Source: Myxococcales bacterium (GTDB lineage Bacteria; Myxococcota_A; Polyangia; Polyangiales; Polyangiaceae). Taken from it: a DNA stretch of 46,180 bases. Positions 1 through 9,900 of this stretch are shown here, piece after piece. The stretch lies in assembly GCA_021847645.1 (NCBI GenBank), contig JAJZQG010000041.1, positions 1 to 46,180 of the forward strand, in the 5' to 3' direction. Each line of letters starts with the position of its first letter. The first letter of the stretch is position 1. A program made the position numbers and the translations under genes. The notes beneath the pieces are model-generated. The model was not told the origin of the DNA and searched no databases. It saw only the letters and a program-made list of their open reading frames with translations.

Positions 1-96
1 ATATATGGGAGAACCGGGCGCGGCCGAATCAGGCATGAGTCGACGCCCTCGGAGGCATGATAGCGCGCTCCCCCCGATGACGCGAACAATCGCGCT

Positions 97-130
97 TCGT
101 GGGCCCGGCACGAATGCAGCGGGCCCACGA
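97..130. terminator. 11-bp perfect inverted repeat, possible terminator
   Basis: TCGTGGGCCCG at 97-107 pairs perfectly with CGGGCCCACGA at 120-130 around a 12-nt loop. It lies about 50 bp past the stop codon of the minus-strand lipoprotein gene ending at 179. No T-tract follows on either strand, so it is either a hairpin that terminates or protects a transcript, or a protein-binding palindrome. The rest of bases 1-178 shows nothing else I can support. Confidence 0.45.
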
Positions 131-178
131 CGATGGCGCTCGTTGCGACGCGACTGCCGGTCATCTTCTCCCGAAGAC

Positions 179-1459
179 TTACAGGCAATCAGGCAGCTCG
201 CACGTACCCGTGCCCGCGTCGGCTCCCGAGCACAGCCCCGAATAGCACTGAGTGTCGCCGCGGCAGTTCTCTCCCATGCCCTTGCGCGGCAGACAAATGC
301 CGTTGACGCACGCCAGGCCGGCCTTGCAGGGCGGCGAGATGCCCAAGGTCTGAACCGTTGCCGACGCGCATGCCTGGTCGGGCCCCGGCAACGCCACGCA
401 CTGCGGCTGCCCCGTCCCCGACCCGTACGTGCAATACAACCCGGTATCGCACGCCTCCGGCACCCCCACCACGCACGACTGCCCTACATCGATCGGTGCC
501 TTGCAGGTTCCCTTCGACAGAAAGGGAATCCCATTGAAGTTGCAGGACAGCGATGGATCGCACATCACGCTGTTCGAGTAACACTCGAAGCCGGTCTTGG
601 CGGTGAACGCATCCGCGAGTGGAAGGCACTTGTTGTTCACACAGTAGTCGCCCGTCGCGCACGGCGGCAGACCCTGGCCGCAATCACCGTGGGTCGGCAC
701 GTACGCTTGGCATGTGCCGTCCCCCACCAGCGGCTTGACGCACGTCAGCCCTACTGCGCACTGCTCGGCCTTGGTGCACGTATCCCCCGCCGCCTTGAAC
801 GCCGTGCAGGTTCCCGGGCATTTCGTGTCGTTCTCACAGTAGTAGCCGTGCTCGCATTCGTAGTAGTTCGTGCACGACGCCCCGTCGCCACCCAGGTTGC
901 CCAACGCCGCTCGGCAGTCGTCGAACCCCTTCTGCAGGTCTGCGCACTGAGGCGGCGTCTTCGCTGCCGCCGCCGCCAATTGCTCCACGCACTGCGCCGC
1001 CTTCTGCGCATCGTAGCTCAACGGCCCGTGGTCCACCGCCCGCTGGATCGCCGCTACCACGGTGTCCTCGAGCGTCGCTCGCATGAACGCTTCGCAGTCG
1101 TCCTCGTGGTACACCAACTCCGCCAGCGGCCCCGCACATGCTTTCATGTCCGCACACGCTGCCGCCGCCAACGCCGCGCCGAGCTTGTCGAGCGGCAACG
1201 TCGCCGGCCCGGCGTCGCCACCCACCCCCGCAGCACCGCCCTGGCCCGCGCTCCCTGCCGCCCCCGACGCGCCCCCACTTCCCCCCGTGCCCGACGCCCC
1301 CGCGGAACCGGCCGACGCATCGGTTCCCGCGTCCCCTGAGGAGCCGGCTTGGCCCGTTCCCTTCTGGAGCGAGTCGACGTCGAGCAACATCGAACACGAT
1401 GCGCTGCCTACCGCGACTGCCATTGCACTCGTCAGGATCATGCGTCGCATCGCGTTCAT
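179..1459 (-). CDS. Cys-rich predicted lipoprotein
   Basis: A predicted surface lipoprotein of 426 residues with no recognised enzyme domain. The N-terminus has a basic start, a hydrophobic stretch and a lipobox-like SASC, so the cysteine near residue 22 is the likely lipid site. A linker rich in Gly, Ala, Ser and Asp follows (about residues 38-85). Next comes a helical region with spaced cysteines, then a long C-terminal part with many regularly spaced cysteines (patterns such as CxxG(L/Y)xC), probably a disulfide-rich extracellular module. This architecture is frequent in Polyangia, where such genes are usually hypothetical. It is divergent from the lipoprotein gene at 1718, with 258 bp between them. 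Function unknown. Confidence 0.8.
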   Translation of the reverse strand: MNAMRRMILTSAMAVAVGSASCSMLLDVDSLQKGTGQAGSSGDAGTDASAGSAGASGTGGSGGASGAAGSAGQGGAAGVGGDAGPATLPLDKLGAALAAAACADMKACAGPLAELVYHEDDCEAFMRATLEDTVVAAIQRAVDHGPLSYDAQKAAQCVEQLAAAAAKTPPQCADLQKGFDDCRAALGNLGGDGASCTNYYECEHGYYCENDTKCPGTCTAFKAAGDTCTKAEQCAVGLTCVKPLVGDGTCQAYVPTHGDCGQGLPPCATGDYCVNNKCLPLADAFTAKTGFECYSNSVMCDPSLSCNFNGIPFLSKGTCKAPIDVGQSCVVGVPEACDTGLYCTYGSGTGQPQCVALPGPDQACASATVQTLGISPPCKAGLACVNGICLPRKGMGENCRGDTQCYSGLCSGADAGTGTCELPDCL

Positions 1460-1501
1460 TCATCGCCTCCCGGTTCGCCCGTCAAGCTCCCAGGCTACCA
1501 C

Positions 1502-1520
1502 AGGCGCTCGTCGTGCGCCT
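1502..1520. promoter_or_regulatory. Short palindrome in divergent promoter region
   Basis: AGGCGC at 1502-1507 and GCGCCT at 1515-1520 form a perfect 6-7-6 dyad in the 258-bp gap between two divergent lipoprotein genes. It could be an operator, but palindromes this short are common in GC-rich DNA. I see no convincing sigma-70 boxes in this gap. Confidence 0.2.
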
Positions 1521-1717
1521 CGGCGCATTGCCTGCAGCCGCAAGTCCCCCACGCCATCCCCGAGCAGCAACGCACGCGACAGCGCGTGAACGCGCGCACA
1601 CCCGTTCTCCGCCCCGACCCCGCACGCGGCCCCCCCAGCGCTGCCCGCCACCTCTCAAGCTTCGCCGGCATGAACTTTCCTCCCGCGCCCCTCCGGTGTC
1701 TGGCGTAGGATCGCCGC

Positions 1718-2266
1718 ATGAGGTTCACCCGTGCTCGATTCGCTCTCCCGCGACCCCGAACAACACGCCCGGCACACGCAGCCGCCATCGCTGCCGCGCT
1801 GCTCGCTGCCTCCTGCGGCGGAAAGAACGTAGAGTACGTCGGCAGCAATACACCTGACGGGGGAACCGACGGCGGCACAGATGCCATGGCCGACGCGACA
1901 CCCGACAGCAGCGACAACGACGCCGCACCCGACGGTCCCGTGGACTACACAACGTGCTTCGGGCAGGACGGCAATACTCCGCAGTGGGCGATCACCCAGT
2001 GCACGGGCGCCTGCGAGATCGTCGAGCACCAGAAGAACTGCTGCGGAACCATCGTGCTCATGGGCATAGCACCCGCGGACCACAACCTGTTCGAAACGTG
2101 CGAGGCTGCCTGGCGGGCGTCCCTGCCCGGATGCGGCTGCATGCAGGGCCCCACCGAAGTGCAGAATCCCCCGGGCACCACCGTCGATAGCCCCGCTCAG
2201 GCCGTCGCGCAGTGCGTCAACTGGACATCGAACGGCGGAATCTGCCAGACTTCCAAGACCCCTTGA
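1718..2266 (+). CDS. Small predicted lipoprotein
   Basis: A 182-residue protein with an Arg-rich N-terminus, a hydrophobic Ala-rich stretch and a clear lipobox LAASC near residue 33, predicting a lipid-anchored envelope protein. The mature part begins with an Asp/Gly/Thr-rich linker (about residues 45-75). A compact domain with about ten cysteines follows, including a CC pair and a CGC motif, suggesting disulfide stabilisation. I recognise no family. The stop codon lies 10 bp from the convergent stop of the YigZ-type gene, leaving no room for a separate terminator. The N-terminus before the hydrophobic stretch is long, so the start is somewhat uncertain. Confidence 0.75.
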   Translation: MRFTRARFALPRPRTTRPAHAAAIAAALLAASCGGKNVEYVGSNTPDGGTDGGTDAMADATPDSSDNDAAPDGPVDYTTCFGQDGNTPQWAITQCTGACEIVEHQKNCCGTIVLMGIAPADHNLFETCEAAWRASLPGCGCMQGPTEVQNPPGTTVDSPAQAVAQCVNWTSNGGICQTSKTP

Positions 2267-2276
2267 CACCTGCTCG

Positions 2277-2864
2277 CTACGCGATCCGACGCACTGTCAC
2301 CCGGCCCCGCGTCGCATTCCGCAACTGCTCGAGCTGCCCATCCGCGTCCGCCTCCGGCATCTGCACCTCGATCTCGGCCCCCGATGCCCCATAGGCCTCT
2401 CCGACCTTGCGCGCGCTGGTCGTCTCCATCCAGTGGTGCACCACACCGCTCAGCTCGAAAGGCACGACCAGCGTCCATCTGCCCGTCACTACGATCGGAA
2501 CGCGCGAGGCCAGCCGCAGACAGCTCGCGGCGACTCCCCCATAGGCTCGCACCAGTCCACCCGCACCCAGCTTGATGCCACCGAAATACCGCGTGACCAC
2601 CACCACGACGAGGTCCAGCCCCTGCCCGTCAATCGCCTGCAGGATCGGGCGCCCCGCCGTGCCCCCCGGCTCCCCGTCGTCCGAGAAGCGGTATTCGCCA
2701 CCCAGCCGGTATGCCCAGCAGTTGTGTGTCGCCTCCGGCTCGGACACCTCTCTGATGTACGCGAGCGCCCCGACCGCCGACGCCACCGCGGATGCGCGGG
2801 CGATGAACCGGCTCTTCTTGACGATCTCCTCGTAGGTGCCGGGCGCCGCAAGCGTGTGTGTCAT
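2277..2864 (-). CDS. yigZ: YigZ/IMPACT family protein
   Basis: A 195-residue member of the UPF0029/IMPACT family. The diagnostic core is visible: KSRFIA near residue 16, then ATHNCWAYR, a DDGEPGGTAGRPIL stretch and the glycine-rich TRYFGGIKLGAGGLVRAY segment. The C-terminal part looks like the smaller ferredoxin-like domain of this family (about residues 125-195). The role of bacterial YigZ is unclear; eukaryotic IMPACT acts in translational control. I chose the ATG at 2864 because the protein then begins MTHTL just before the conserved KSRF block. The same frame extends to 2966, but those residues are Arg/Pro-rich and unlike the family. It is last in a minus-strand run. Confidence 0.92.
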   Translation of the reverse strand: MTHTLAAPGTYEEIVKKSRFIARASAVASAVGALAYIREVSEPEATHNCWAYRLGGEYRFSDDGEPGGTAGRPILQAIDGQGLDLVVVVVTRYFGGIKLGAGGLVRAYGGVAASCLRLASRVPIVVTGRWTLVVPFELSGVVHHWMETTSARKVGEAYGASGAEIEVQMPEADADGQLEQLRNATRGRVTVRRIA

Positions 2865-3044
2865 TGGGTTCCCCCGCGGCGGCGCTGGACGGTCAGCGGG
2901 CTCGAGACGCTTCGCACCGAACGGTCGGCATGGCCCGCTCGCTGCGCCGCGGGACCGAATGTGCATACACCGACTGCGATGAAAGACAACATCGTCCCCG
3001 CGCCGGATTCGCTGCGCGCAAGCCGCCCGCCGACGGCTCGAGCC

Positions 3045-4232
3045 TCAACCGCCCAGACCGGGAATGGGGAACGGGAACGGGAACGGCGTCGACGGCTGGG
3101 GCGTCGGGCCCCCGCCCGCCGCACGCCATTGCTGCGCTGCCGCCTGCACGATGGGAATGCGCACCGCGGGCGGCGGATGCGTCTGCAGGAATCCCATCAG
3201 CAGCACCTCCGGCCCGAAGCCCGTCAGCCTGTTGAAGAATCCGAGCGTCATCAGCGCGCCCTCTTCGGTCCACGTCCCGCCCTGATGACGAGCCCCGGCC
3301 GTGAGCACGTTCCTGGTGCCGTTGACGTCCGCCTCCACCTCCATGGGCTGGTTGAACAGCGGCACAGCGCCCGACAGCAGCCGTCCGATGTCCTGCGCCG
3401 TCACCTGCGTGCTCGCGCCACCATTCGCACAACCCGTGTGCCCCAAATAGTGGTGCGCCAGCTCGTGCCCCAAGATGAACCCGATCTGCTCGTCGAACAG
3501 GAACTTCTGCCGAGCCAGCTTGCGCGGGTCCATCGCCGCCGGCAACGGCAGCTCCCCGGGAGTCAGCCCCTGGACGGGCTGTCCGGCTTTGACCATCGCC
3601 GCCACCCGATCGTCGTACTGGTCGTACTTGTTGCTGCCGGTCAGCTCGTCGTACGCACGCGCCTCCGCCCCCGCCGCCGAGATGTTCAGCAGCGGCGCCG
3701 TGATGCCCATGAACGCCTTGCCGCTGCTGTCGCACCCGGCAAATGCGTTGACCTCCTTCGGATCCTCGATGACCACCAGCGGAATGCCCTGCACCTTGGC
3801 CCGATCCTTGTCCGCCAAGGCCGCAACCAACTCGTCGAGCACCGCCTTCGCCTCGCTGCGCAAAAAGGCCGGCGTCATGTCCCCGTACGCGTCGAAGCTG
3901 CCCAGCGGCGGCGGCGCCAGGTTGCCCCCCGTCGTGGTGGACGGAGGTTGCGTGGCCGGTGGATAGGTCGCGGGCGGCTGCGTGGGCGGAGGTTGCGTGG
4001 CCGGTGGATAGGTCGCGGGCGGATACGTCGCTGGAGGCTGCTGTCCCGGAGGATATGCCCCCTGAGGATATGCCCCCTGAGGATATGCCCCCGGCTGCTG
4101 CCCAGGCGGATAGCTCGCCGGCGGGTACGCGCCCGGCTGCCCGTACTGCACTGGCTGCGTCGGCTCCCGGGCACAACCCGCTACCACCGTCCCCACCGCG
4201 GCCAACACCACCACCCACGTCCGCTTGCGCAT
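3045..4232 (-). CDS. M48-type metalloprotease-like lipoprotein with Pro-rich linker
   Basis: A predicted lipid-anchored zinc metallopeptidase of 395 residues. A short signal peptide ends in a VVAGC lipobox (Cys20). Residues about 30-100 form a low-complexity linker of YPPG, YPPAT and QPP units, probably a spacer through or along the envelope. The catalytic domain has HELAH at 256-260, followed by HYLGH and an EVEAD motif at about 298-302 that supplies the usual third zinc ligand of M48 proteins. M48 enzymes such as BepA and LoiP act in envelope quality control, so that role is plausible here. The adjacent upstream dnaJ fits a protein-quality theme. Substrate unknown. Confidence 0.85.
   Translation of the reverse strand: MRKRTWVVVLAAVGTVVAGCAREPTQPVQYGQPGAYPPASYPPGQQPGAYPQGAYPQGAYPPGQQPPATYPPATYPPATQPPPTQPPATYPPATQPPSTTTGGNLAPPPLGSFDAYGDMTPAFLRSEAKAVLDELVAALADKDRAKVQGIPLVVIEDPKEVNAFAGCDSSGKAFMGITAPLLNISAAGAEARAYDELTGSNKYDQYDDRVAAMVKAGQPVQGLTPGELPLPAAMDPRKLARQKFLFDEQIGFILGHELAHHYLGHTGCANGGASTQVTAQDIGRLLSGAVPLFNQPMEVEADVNGTRNVLTAGARHQGGTWTEEGALMTLGFFNRLTGFGPEVLLMGFLQTHPPPAVRIPIVQAAAQQWRAAGGGPTPQPSTPFPFPFPIPGLGG
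3943..4095 (-). repeat. Tandem repeats encoding Pro/Tyr-rich linker
   Basis: Within the M48-like gene, a stretch starting GGAGGTTGCGTGG occurs at 3943 and again at 3988, an exact 45-bp shift. A 15-bp unit containing GGATATGCCCCCTGA is repeated around 4051-4095. Both encode the YPP/QPP linker between the lipid anchor and the protease domain. Such arrays change copy number by slippage, so linker length may vary between strains. Confidence 0.75.
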
Positions 4233-4313
4233 TGTCTTCCGTCCTCGTTCCCGACTCGTCGATGATGCACTGATTGACCGACGGCCGACCCGCCGTTCGC
4301 ATTCACCGCGACG

Positions 4314-5429
4314 TCAGCCGAACAGATCCCGGAGCTTCTCCATGAACGTCCGGCGCTGCGGCTGGACCTCCGCGCCCATCTCTGCGCTCAGCTGCTCGAT
4401 GAGCTCGCGTGCGCGGTCGCTGAGATGAACTGGCACCTCCACCGCGATTTCCACGAGCTGATCACCTCGTCCTCCAACAACCCTGCGCGGGATTCCCTTC
4501 CCTCTGATGCGCAGAACCGACGACGGTTGCGTTCCGGGTGGGACCCGCAGCTTGCCCTTGCCGTCCAACGTCGGAATCTCGATCTCGCTGCCCAAGGTCG
4601 CTTGGGGAAAGGACACCGGGACCGAACACACCACGTCGTCGCCCGCACGACGGAAGAACGGGTGGGACTGAACCTTGATCGTCAGCTCGAGATCCCCTGG
4701 GCTCCGGCTCTGCCTGATCACGTTGCCGCCGCGGCTCACCAAGTGGGTCGCGTTGTGCTCGATGCCCGGCGGTATCTGCACCAGGATCGTCTTGGTCTTC
4801 TTGACCAGCCCGTCGCCTCGGCACGACGTGCACGGCGTCACCACGATCCGGCCGGTGCCCCGGCAGCGCGAGCACGGACGCTCGACCGCGAGCGGCAGAA
4901 TGCCCTGCTGGAAGCGCACCTTGCCCCGGCCGTTGCACGCCGTGCACGTGCTGGTCGACGCCCCGGGCGCCGACCCCGAGCCGCGGCACGTGTCGCACAG
5001 ATCGATCCGGTCGTAGGTCAGCTCCTTCTCGCAGCCAAATGCCGCCTCTTCGAAGGTGACCGAGACCTCCTTCTTGAGATCGCCGCGATCGGTCTTGCCG
5101 AAGCCGAACGCGTTCAGCAAATCGCCGAAGATCCCGTCCATGCCCATGTTCGCGAAGTCCGAGAAGTCGAACGGCATTCCGCCGGGTCCGGACGCCGCAT
5201 TCGCACCCGCTTGCCCGAATCGATCGAACATCGCCCGCTTCTGCGGGTCGCTCAACACCTGGTAGGCCGCGTTGACCTCCTTGAACCGGTCCGGGGCGCC
5301 GTCGTCCCCTGCGTTCCGATCAGGATGGTGCTGCGCCGCCAGCTTCCGGAAAGCTGCCTTGATCTCGTCCTGGCTCGCGTCGCGAGGGACACCGAGAACG
5401 TCGTACGGGTCGCGCACGAACCCGCACAT
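4314..5429 (-). CDS. dnaJ: Chaperone DnaJ (Hsp40)
   Basis: A type I Hsp40 co-chaperone that stimulates the ATPase of DnaK. From the N-terminus: a J domain beginning DPYDVLGV and carrying the essential HPD motif in HHPDRN; a Gly/Phe/Met-rich linker; a zinc-binding domain with four CxxCxGxG repeats (CDTCRGSG, CTACNGRG, CSRCRGTG, CTSCRGDG); and two C-terminal beta domains ending near residue 371. Length and order are normal. ATG at 5429 is used; an in-frame GTG at 5453 and another GTG at 5417 are alternatives. It lies about 42 bp downstream of the protease gene. No dnaK or grpE is in the window. Confidence 0.95.
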   Translation of the reverse strand: MCGFVRDPYDVLGVPRDASQDEIKAAFRKLAAQHHPDRNAGDDGAPDRFKEVNAAYQVLSDPQKRAMFDRFGQAGANAASGPGGMPFDFSDFANMGMDGIFGDLLNAFGFGKTDRGDLKKEVSVTFEEAAFGCEKELTYDRIDLCDTCRGSGSAPGASTSTCTACNGRGKVRFQQGILPLAVERPCSRCRGTGRIVVTPCTSCRGDGLVKKTKTILVQIPPGIEHNATHLVSRGGNVIRQSRSPGDLELTIKVQSHPFFRRAGDDVVCSVPVSFPQATLGSEIEIPTLDGKGKLRVPPGTQPSSVLRIRGKGIPRRVVGGRGDQLVEIAVEVPVHLSDRARELIEQLSAEMGAEVQPQRRTFMEKLRDLFG

Positions 5430-5471
5430 AGCACGGGACGCTTGGGCTCGCACCTGCCCGGGCGAATCCCC

Positions 5472-6974
5472 TCAACGACGACGACGACGCAGCACCACGC
5501 CAACCGCCAGCCCGGCCAAGACCAGCGCACCTGATGCCGGGCCTCCAGCGCTCGGCACCGAACACCCGCACCCCGCTCCCTCCACCAATCGCTTGCCCGG
5601 CGCCTCCGTCGACCCGTCCGCTTCCAGCCCGGCATCCTGCGACGGCTCCGCGTCCGATGCCGTCGCATCCTCGGCTTGCGCGTCCTGCGACGCGTCGCCG
5701 GCGGCATCTGGCTTCGGCGGCACCCCGCACGTTCCCAGCGTCCCCACGCTCGCCATCAACGCCGTGCACGTCCCTCCCCCCGTACAGTCCGCGTCCGAGC
5801 AGCAGTACTGCTCGCACTTGATCGACGCCCCGCAGTGGTATCCCGGCTGGCAAAAACGCGACGTCTGATCGCACCACTCCCCGGGCGGCTGGTCGTTCGC
5901 CCCGGTGTGGCACGACGTCTTGCCGTCCGAGTCCAACCGGCACGCTTCGCCCTGGGTCGCGTCGCATCCCTCGTTGGTCACCGGGTCGCAGACGTTGTTC
6001 GGCGACAGGCACGATGCGCTCGCATCCAGCTGCGGCGACACATCGGGCGACGCGTCCCAGCTGCCGCTGGCCTCCCAGCCGCCCTCCAACGCACCACCGT
6101 CCAGCTCGCCGCCCACGGACGTCAGCCAGTCGACGTATTGCGAGGCGATGGTGTAGATGCCGCCGTCGCCGCAGGCGTTGGTCGACTTGGCCCATGCCCG
6201 CGAGGTGATTCCGGTCAGGTACAGGGCGCCGTTGACCACCAGATAGGCCGGACCGCCGCTGTCGCCGTTGCAGGTGTCCGGCTCGCCCGGCTGGCCCGCC
6301 AGCATCTCCCATTGGATGTGACGGACGTGCGGCGTGATTCCCTCGTAGAGCGTGCCGCCCTTCTGCTGGTTGTAGTTGTAGATGCCGTAGCCCGCGATGT
6401 CCACGTCCCGCCCGGGCGTCAGCTCCGTGTCCACTTGGTCCGCTGCCAAGATCGGCGCAACCACGCCCCCGTCGATCGGCTGCTGCAACACCACCGCGCC
6501 GATGTCGTTCGAGTGCGCCAACCCGTCCGCATCCGTGGGCGGGTTCGCGTCGTACTGCGGGTGCGGAACCAACTGCGCCACCTTCCGACGCTCCGACGAC
6601 GGCGCGCTCGACGGCGTCTCGTAGCCGTAGACAACCCGCACGTCGGTCGTCGCGGTGGTGTTGCCCCACCAGTCCTGAAGGCAGTGCGCGGCAGTCACTA
6701 CCAGCGTTGGCGACACGAGCGTACCCGAGCAGAACGGCTCGCCGGTCGGATCGGTCAATGCCACGGTCGACGGGTAGTTTGCGACGGAAGCCACCTCGCC
6801 GCCGACGACGGGAATGGGGTGTTTCGCAGTGGCGCCTTCGTCAGGGTCGAACGCATGATCGCCGCAGCCGACCGCGAGCGCGGACAGCGACATGGCGGCG
6901 AGGCAGCCGATGGGAAGACAGCAACGAAGGGCCCAGCGCCGGCGAGCGGCAAGCAAGCGGGAGGAGGTCGGCAT
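5472..6974 (-). CDS. Trypsin-like serine protease with MYXO-CTERM-like tail
   Basis: A secreted chymotrypsin-family (S1) protease of 500 residues. The full triad is visible: His97 in TAAHC, Asp157 in SNDIGA and Ser239 in CNGDSGGP. A VVGG sequence at 56-59 resembles the zymogen activation site. Cys-rich sequence and an Ala/Asp/Glu linker follow. The C-terminus has a GCGCS motif, a hydrophobic helix and five arginines, matching the MYXO-CTERM sorting tail that myxobacteria use for surface display. The N-terminus also contains a lipobox-like LAVGC (Cys37), so the protein carries two possible anchors. Its stop lies 42 bp before dnaJ. Target unknown. Confidence 0.9.
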   Translation of the reverse strand: MPTSSRLLAARRRWALRCCLPIGCLAAMSLSALAVGCGDHAFDPDEGATAKHPIPVVGGEVASVANYPSTVALTDPTGEPFCSGTLVSPTLVVTAAHCLQDWWGNTTATTDVRVVYGYETPSSAPSSERRKVAQLVPHPQYDANPPTDADGLAHSNDIGAVVLQQPIDGGVVAPILAADQVDTELTPGRDVDIAGYGIYNYNQQKGGTLYEGITPHVRHIQWEMLAGQPGEPDTCNGDSGGPAYLVVNGALYLTGITSRAWAKSTNACGDGGIYTIASQYVDWLTSVGGELDGGALEGGWEASGSWDASPDVSPQLDASASCLSPNNVCDPVTNEGCDATQGEACRLDSDGKTSCHTGANDQPPGEWCDQTSRFCQPGYHCGASIKCEQYCCSDADCTGGGTCTALMASVGTLGTCGVPPKPDAAGDASQDAQAEDATASDAEPSQDAGLEADGSTEAPGKRLVEGAGCGCSVPSAGGPASGALVLAGLAVGVVLRRRRR

Positions 6975-6981
6975 CCCGACC
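6966..6981 (-). promoter_or_regulatory. Hairpin with protease start codon in its loop
   Basis: GGTCGG at 6966-6971 pairs perfectly with CCGACC at 6976-6981 around a 4-nt loop. Read on the minus strand, the loop is GATG, so the protease ATG at 6972-6974 lies in it. The possible Shine-Dalgarno AAAGG, just upstream, shares bases with the stem. The stem lies between the TAA of the glycosyltransferase gene and the protease start, so it could limit initiation unless coupled to upstream translation. Confidence 0.4.
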
Positions 6982-6992
6982 TTTGTAGCAGA

Positions 6993-9900
6993 TTAGAGGC
7001 CGAGTGGGGTCTCCGCTTCGCCCGGCGCCTCTTCCTCGGGTGTCGGGGCCGGCGCCTCGGGCTTGGGAGGAGCAATCTGCGCGCGGAAGATGGCAAACTT
7101 GTTGTTCAACACGCGGTCCGTGATCGCCTCGAACGACGAGATGTTCTTGCCGAGCTCGTTCTCCAGCCCGCGGCTGCGGCCATGCTCGGTCACGAAGTAC
7201 ATCGTCTTGACCCCCGCCTTGCGCTGCTGCAGCACCCACTCCTTGAACTTCGCGCCGGTCGAGACGAAGGCCGGAATGCGGTTGCCCGTATAGAAGTTCT
7301 CGCCCTTCCAGTTCATCTGGTAGGCCACGATGGGCTCTTCGGGGCCGGCGCGGTGCTTGTAATAGGCCATGATCGTCTCGCGCTGCCCCCAGTGCGGCGA
7401 GGCCTTCACCAGATAGATGTTCACGCCCCACGCCGCCCACAGCAGGGCCATCGCCACGGTCAACGCCACGATGTGCGACCGGTAGCGACGCAACACGAGC
7501 AGCAGCATGAGCCCGGCAGCCACCAGCGCAAAGGCCGCCAGCATCCCCGAGAACTCCAAGGAGTCGGGCCACGCGCGCTTGTAGTTGTAGGTGAACAGCT
7601 GCATCAGGATCGCCTGGCCCGGCGTCGAGTTCGACGGGTGGCTCGCCAGGTCGAAGCCCACGAGCGCCACGACGATCGCGGCGGCGACACCGCTCGCGCC
7701 CAGCAGCAGATCCTCGAAGTCGTCGCGCTGGTCGCGCTTCTTGCTCTCACCTTCCGCGTCGTCTCTGACATTGTTGCCGAACAGCCGGATGCCCGCCACG
7801 ATCACGAGCAACCCCGCGATCAGCACCGGTACGCCAAGCAGCGGCATGCCCGGGCGCGGCGCCGCCGCCTCCGGCTTGAAGCCCATCATCGTGCCGGGGA
7901 ACAGACGGAAGAACCCATAGATCGTCAGAAACGCGCCGACCCCTACCAACGCCAGATACGAGGCCAACGACCCCTTGCGCGCCAGCGTGCGCTCGCCCAT
8001 CAGACGATCGAGCACGATCCCGGTCAGCATCGCCGTCGGCGGCACGGCCGGGAAGATGTAGTGGTGGAACTTCGTGAGCATGGCCGCGAACAGCGCAAAC
8101 GCAAACACGAACCACATCGCCAGGAAGATCGACACGTCGCCACGTCCCGTGCCGCCGCGCGCGTCCTGACGCCGACGCAGCCACCACACTAGCCCGGCCG
8201 GCACCAGCCCCGTCCACGGGAAGAGCGCATAGCCCAGCTGCCAGACGTAGTAGCGGAACGAGACGTCGTCGCCCACGTTGGTGTCGTGCACGTGCACCAT
8301 CGCCCGCTTCCACATGTCGTGGAACAGCAGCCGGTCGGTGAACCCCTGACCGTGGCGCATGTACATCGCGACGTACCAGGGCAGCGCCACCGCCGCGATG
8401 ATCAGCAGACCGCTCTGGATCTTGAAGTCGAGCACCTTGCGCCAGCGGCCGGACGCAAAGACGTACGCACCCGCGCACAGCATCGGCAGGCCGAACCCCG
8501 CCGGCCCCTTGCCCATCGTCGACACCGCCGCGAAGAACCACGCGGCCAGCATGTACATGGAGCCGAGCCGACGCTCCTTGCGGTTGTCCCAGAGAAGCAG
8601 CCCGGCCGCGGCAGCCCACGCCACCGCCTCCATCCAGGGCTGCGTCCCGCGGTTCGACGGCACCGGGAAGGTCTGGACGCACTCCTGGTTGCCCGGAAGC
8701 GGCGCGACCCCCGGGCCTCCACAGTTGCCCGCAGAACCCGAGAAGAACACGTCCTCGTGCAGGCGGAAGCCGAACGGCGACTTGACGATCTGCAGCTCGA
8801 TGTTGCGCGACAGCAGGTACAAGACCTGCGGCAGAATCGTCATCAGAATCGCGCCCAGCACCAAGTGGTAGGCCGACACGCGGAACCTGGCGACGCCCAG
8901 ATCGATCTCGTAGACCTTCGCCTCCCGCGACGGATCAGTGTGCAGCGCCAAGAGCAGCAGCCCCATCGAGGCCGTCATCGTCGCCACGAACGGCATGTCG
9001 GTCTGCGCCTGGTGTCCGATCAGGAACCAGTGCGGCATCGTGGTCAGCACCAGCGCGCCGAGCAGACCCGTGCGCCGCCCGAACACGTTCGCCACGCCTC
9101 GGTAGATCAGATAGGCCGCGATCACCGTCAGGATGAAGGTCGGCATCCGGATCGCCCACTCGGGCCAAGGTACCCTGCCCTGCGCCACCGCCGACAGCAT
9201 CTGATCGGGCTGGTAATGAACCCCCAGAAGCGACATCGACAGCGCCTCGATCCAGAAGTTCAACACCGGCTTCGACCAGAACCAGCCGTCCTGCGCCCAC
9301 CAGGTCGAGATCCAATCGTCCCGCGACAGGATCTCGCGCGCGACCTCGCCGTAGTGCGTTTCCCATGGATCGCTCAGCGAATAGCTGCCGAGCATCGGCA
9401 GGTACAGCACCGTCGTGGCAGCCACCACCCAGAACCCGTGGCGCTCGTAGAGCCGTCGCGGTGCCCCGGTCTCGTCCTTCGCCCACACGCCCAGCTTCTC
9501 GCCCAGCTTGTACACCGCAGCGACTAGCGCCAGGAACCACGCCGGAATCAGGATCGCATTGGCAACCAGCGGCGTGTAGCCCGCCACCGCCGTCGTCAAG
9601 AACGCCACCGTCAGCACCAGCGTTCCCACCACCGCGCCCAGCCAGGGCGCCAGCTCGCGCAGATGGATTCGGGAGGCCACGCGCTCGTCCGGGTCGTCGA
9701 ACGTGCCGAGCAGGTCGAGCAAGCCCCAGACCGACACCAGCGCGGCGACGAAGCCCACCGGCACGCTCCAACGGAAATGCGTGTCCGCCGCGCAAATGCA
9801 GAACAGCACAAATCCGCCGAGCAGCATCGGGATGCCGCCGCGAAGCCAGTGCACCGCGCGTTGCGCCCGCGGTCCGGCCGAGTCGCTCGCGCCACCCGAC

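Noticed and set aside
5676..9527. Long plus-strand open frames over the protease and glycosyltransferase genes
   Set aside because: The protease triad and the glycosyltransferase motifs are on the minus strand; the plus-strand products are shadow frames rich in Arg and His.
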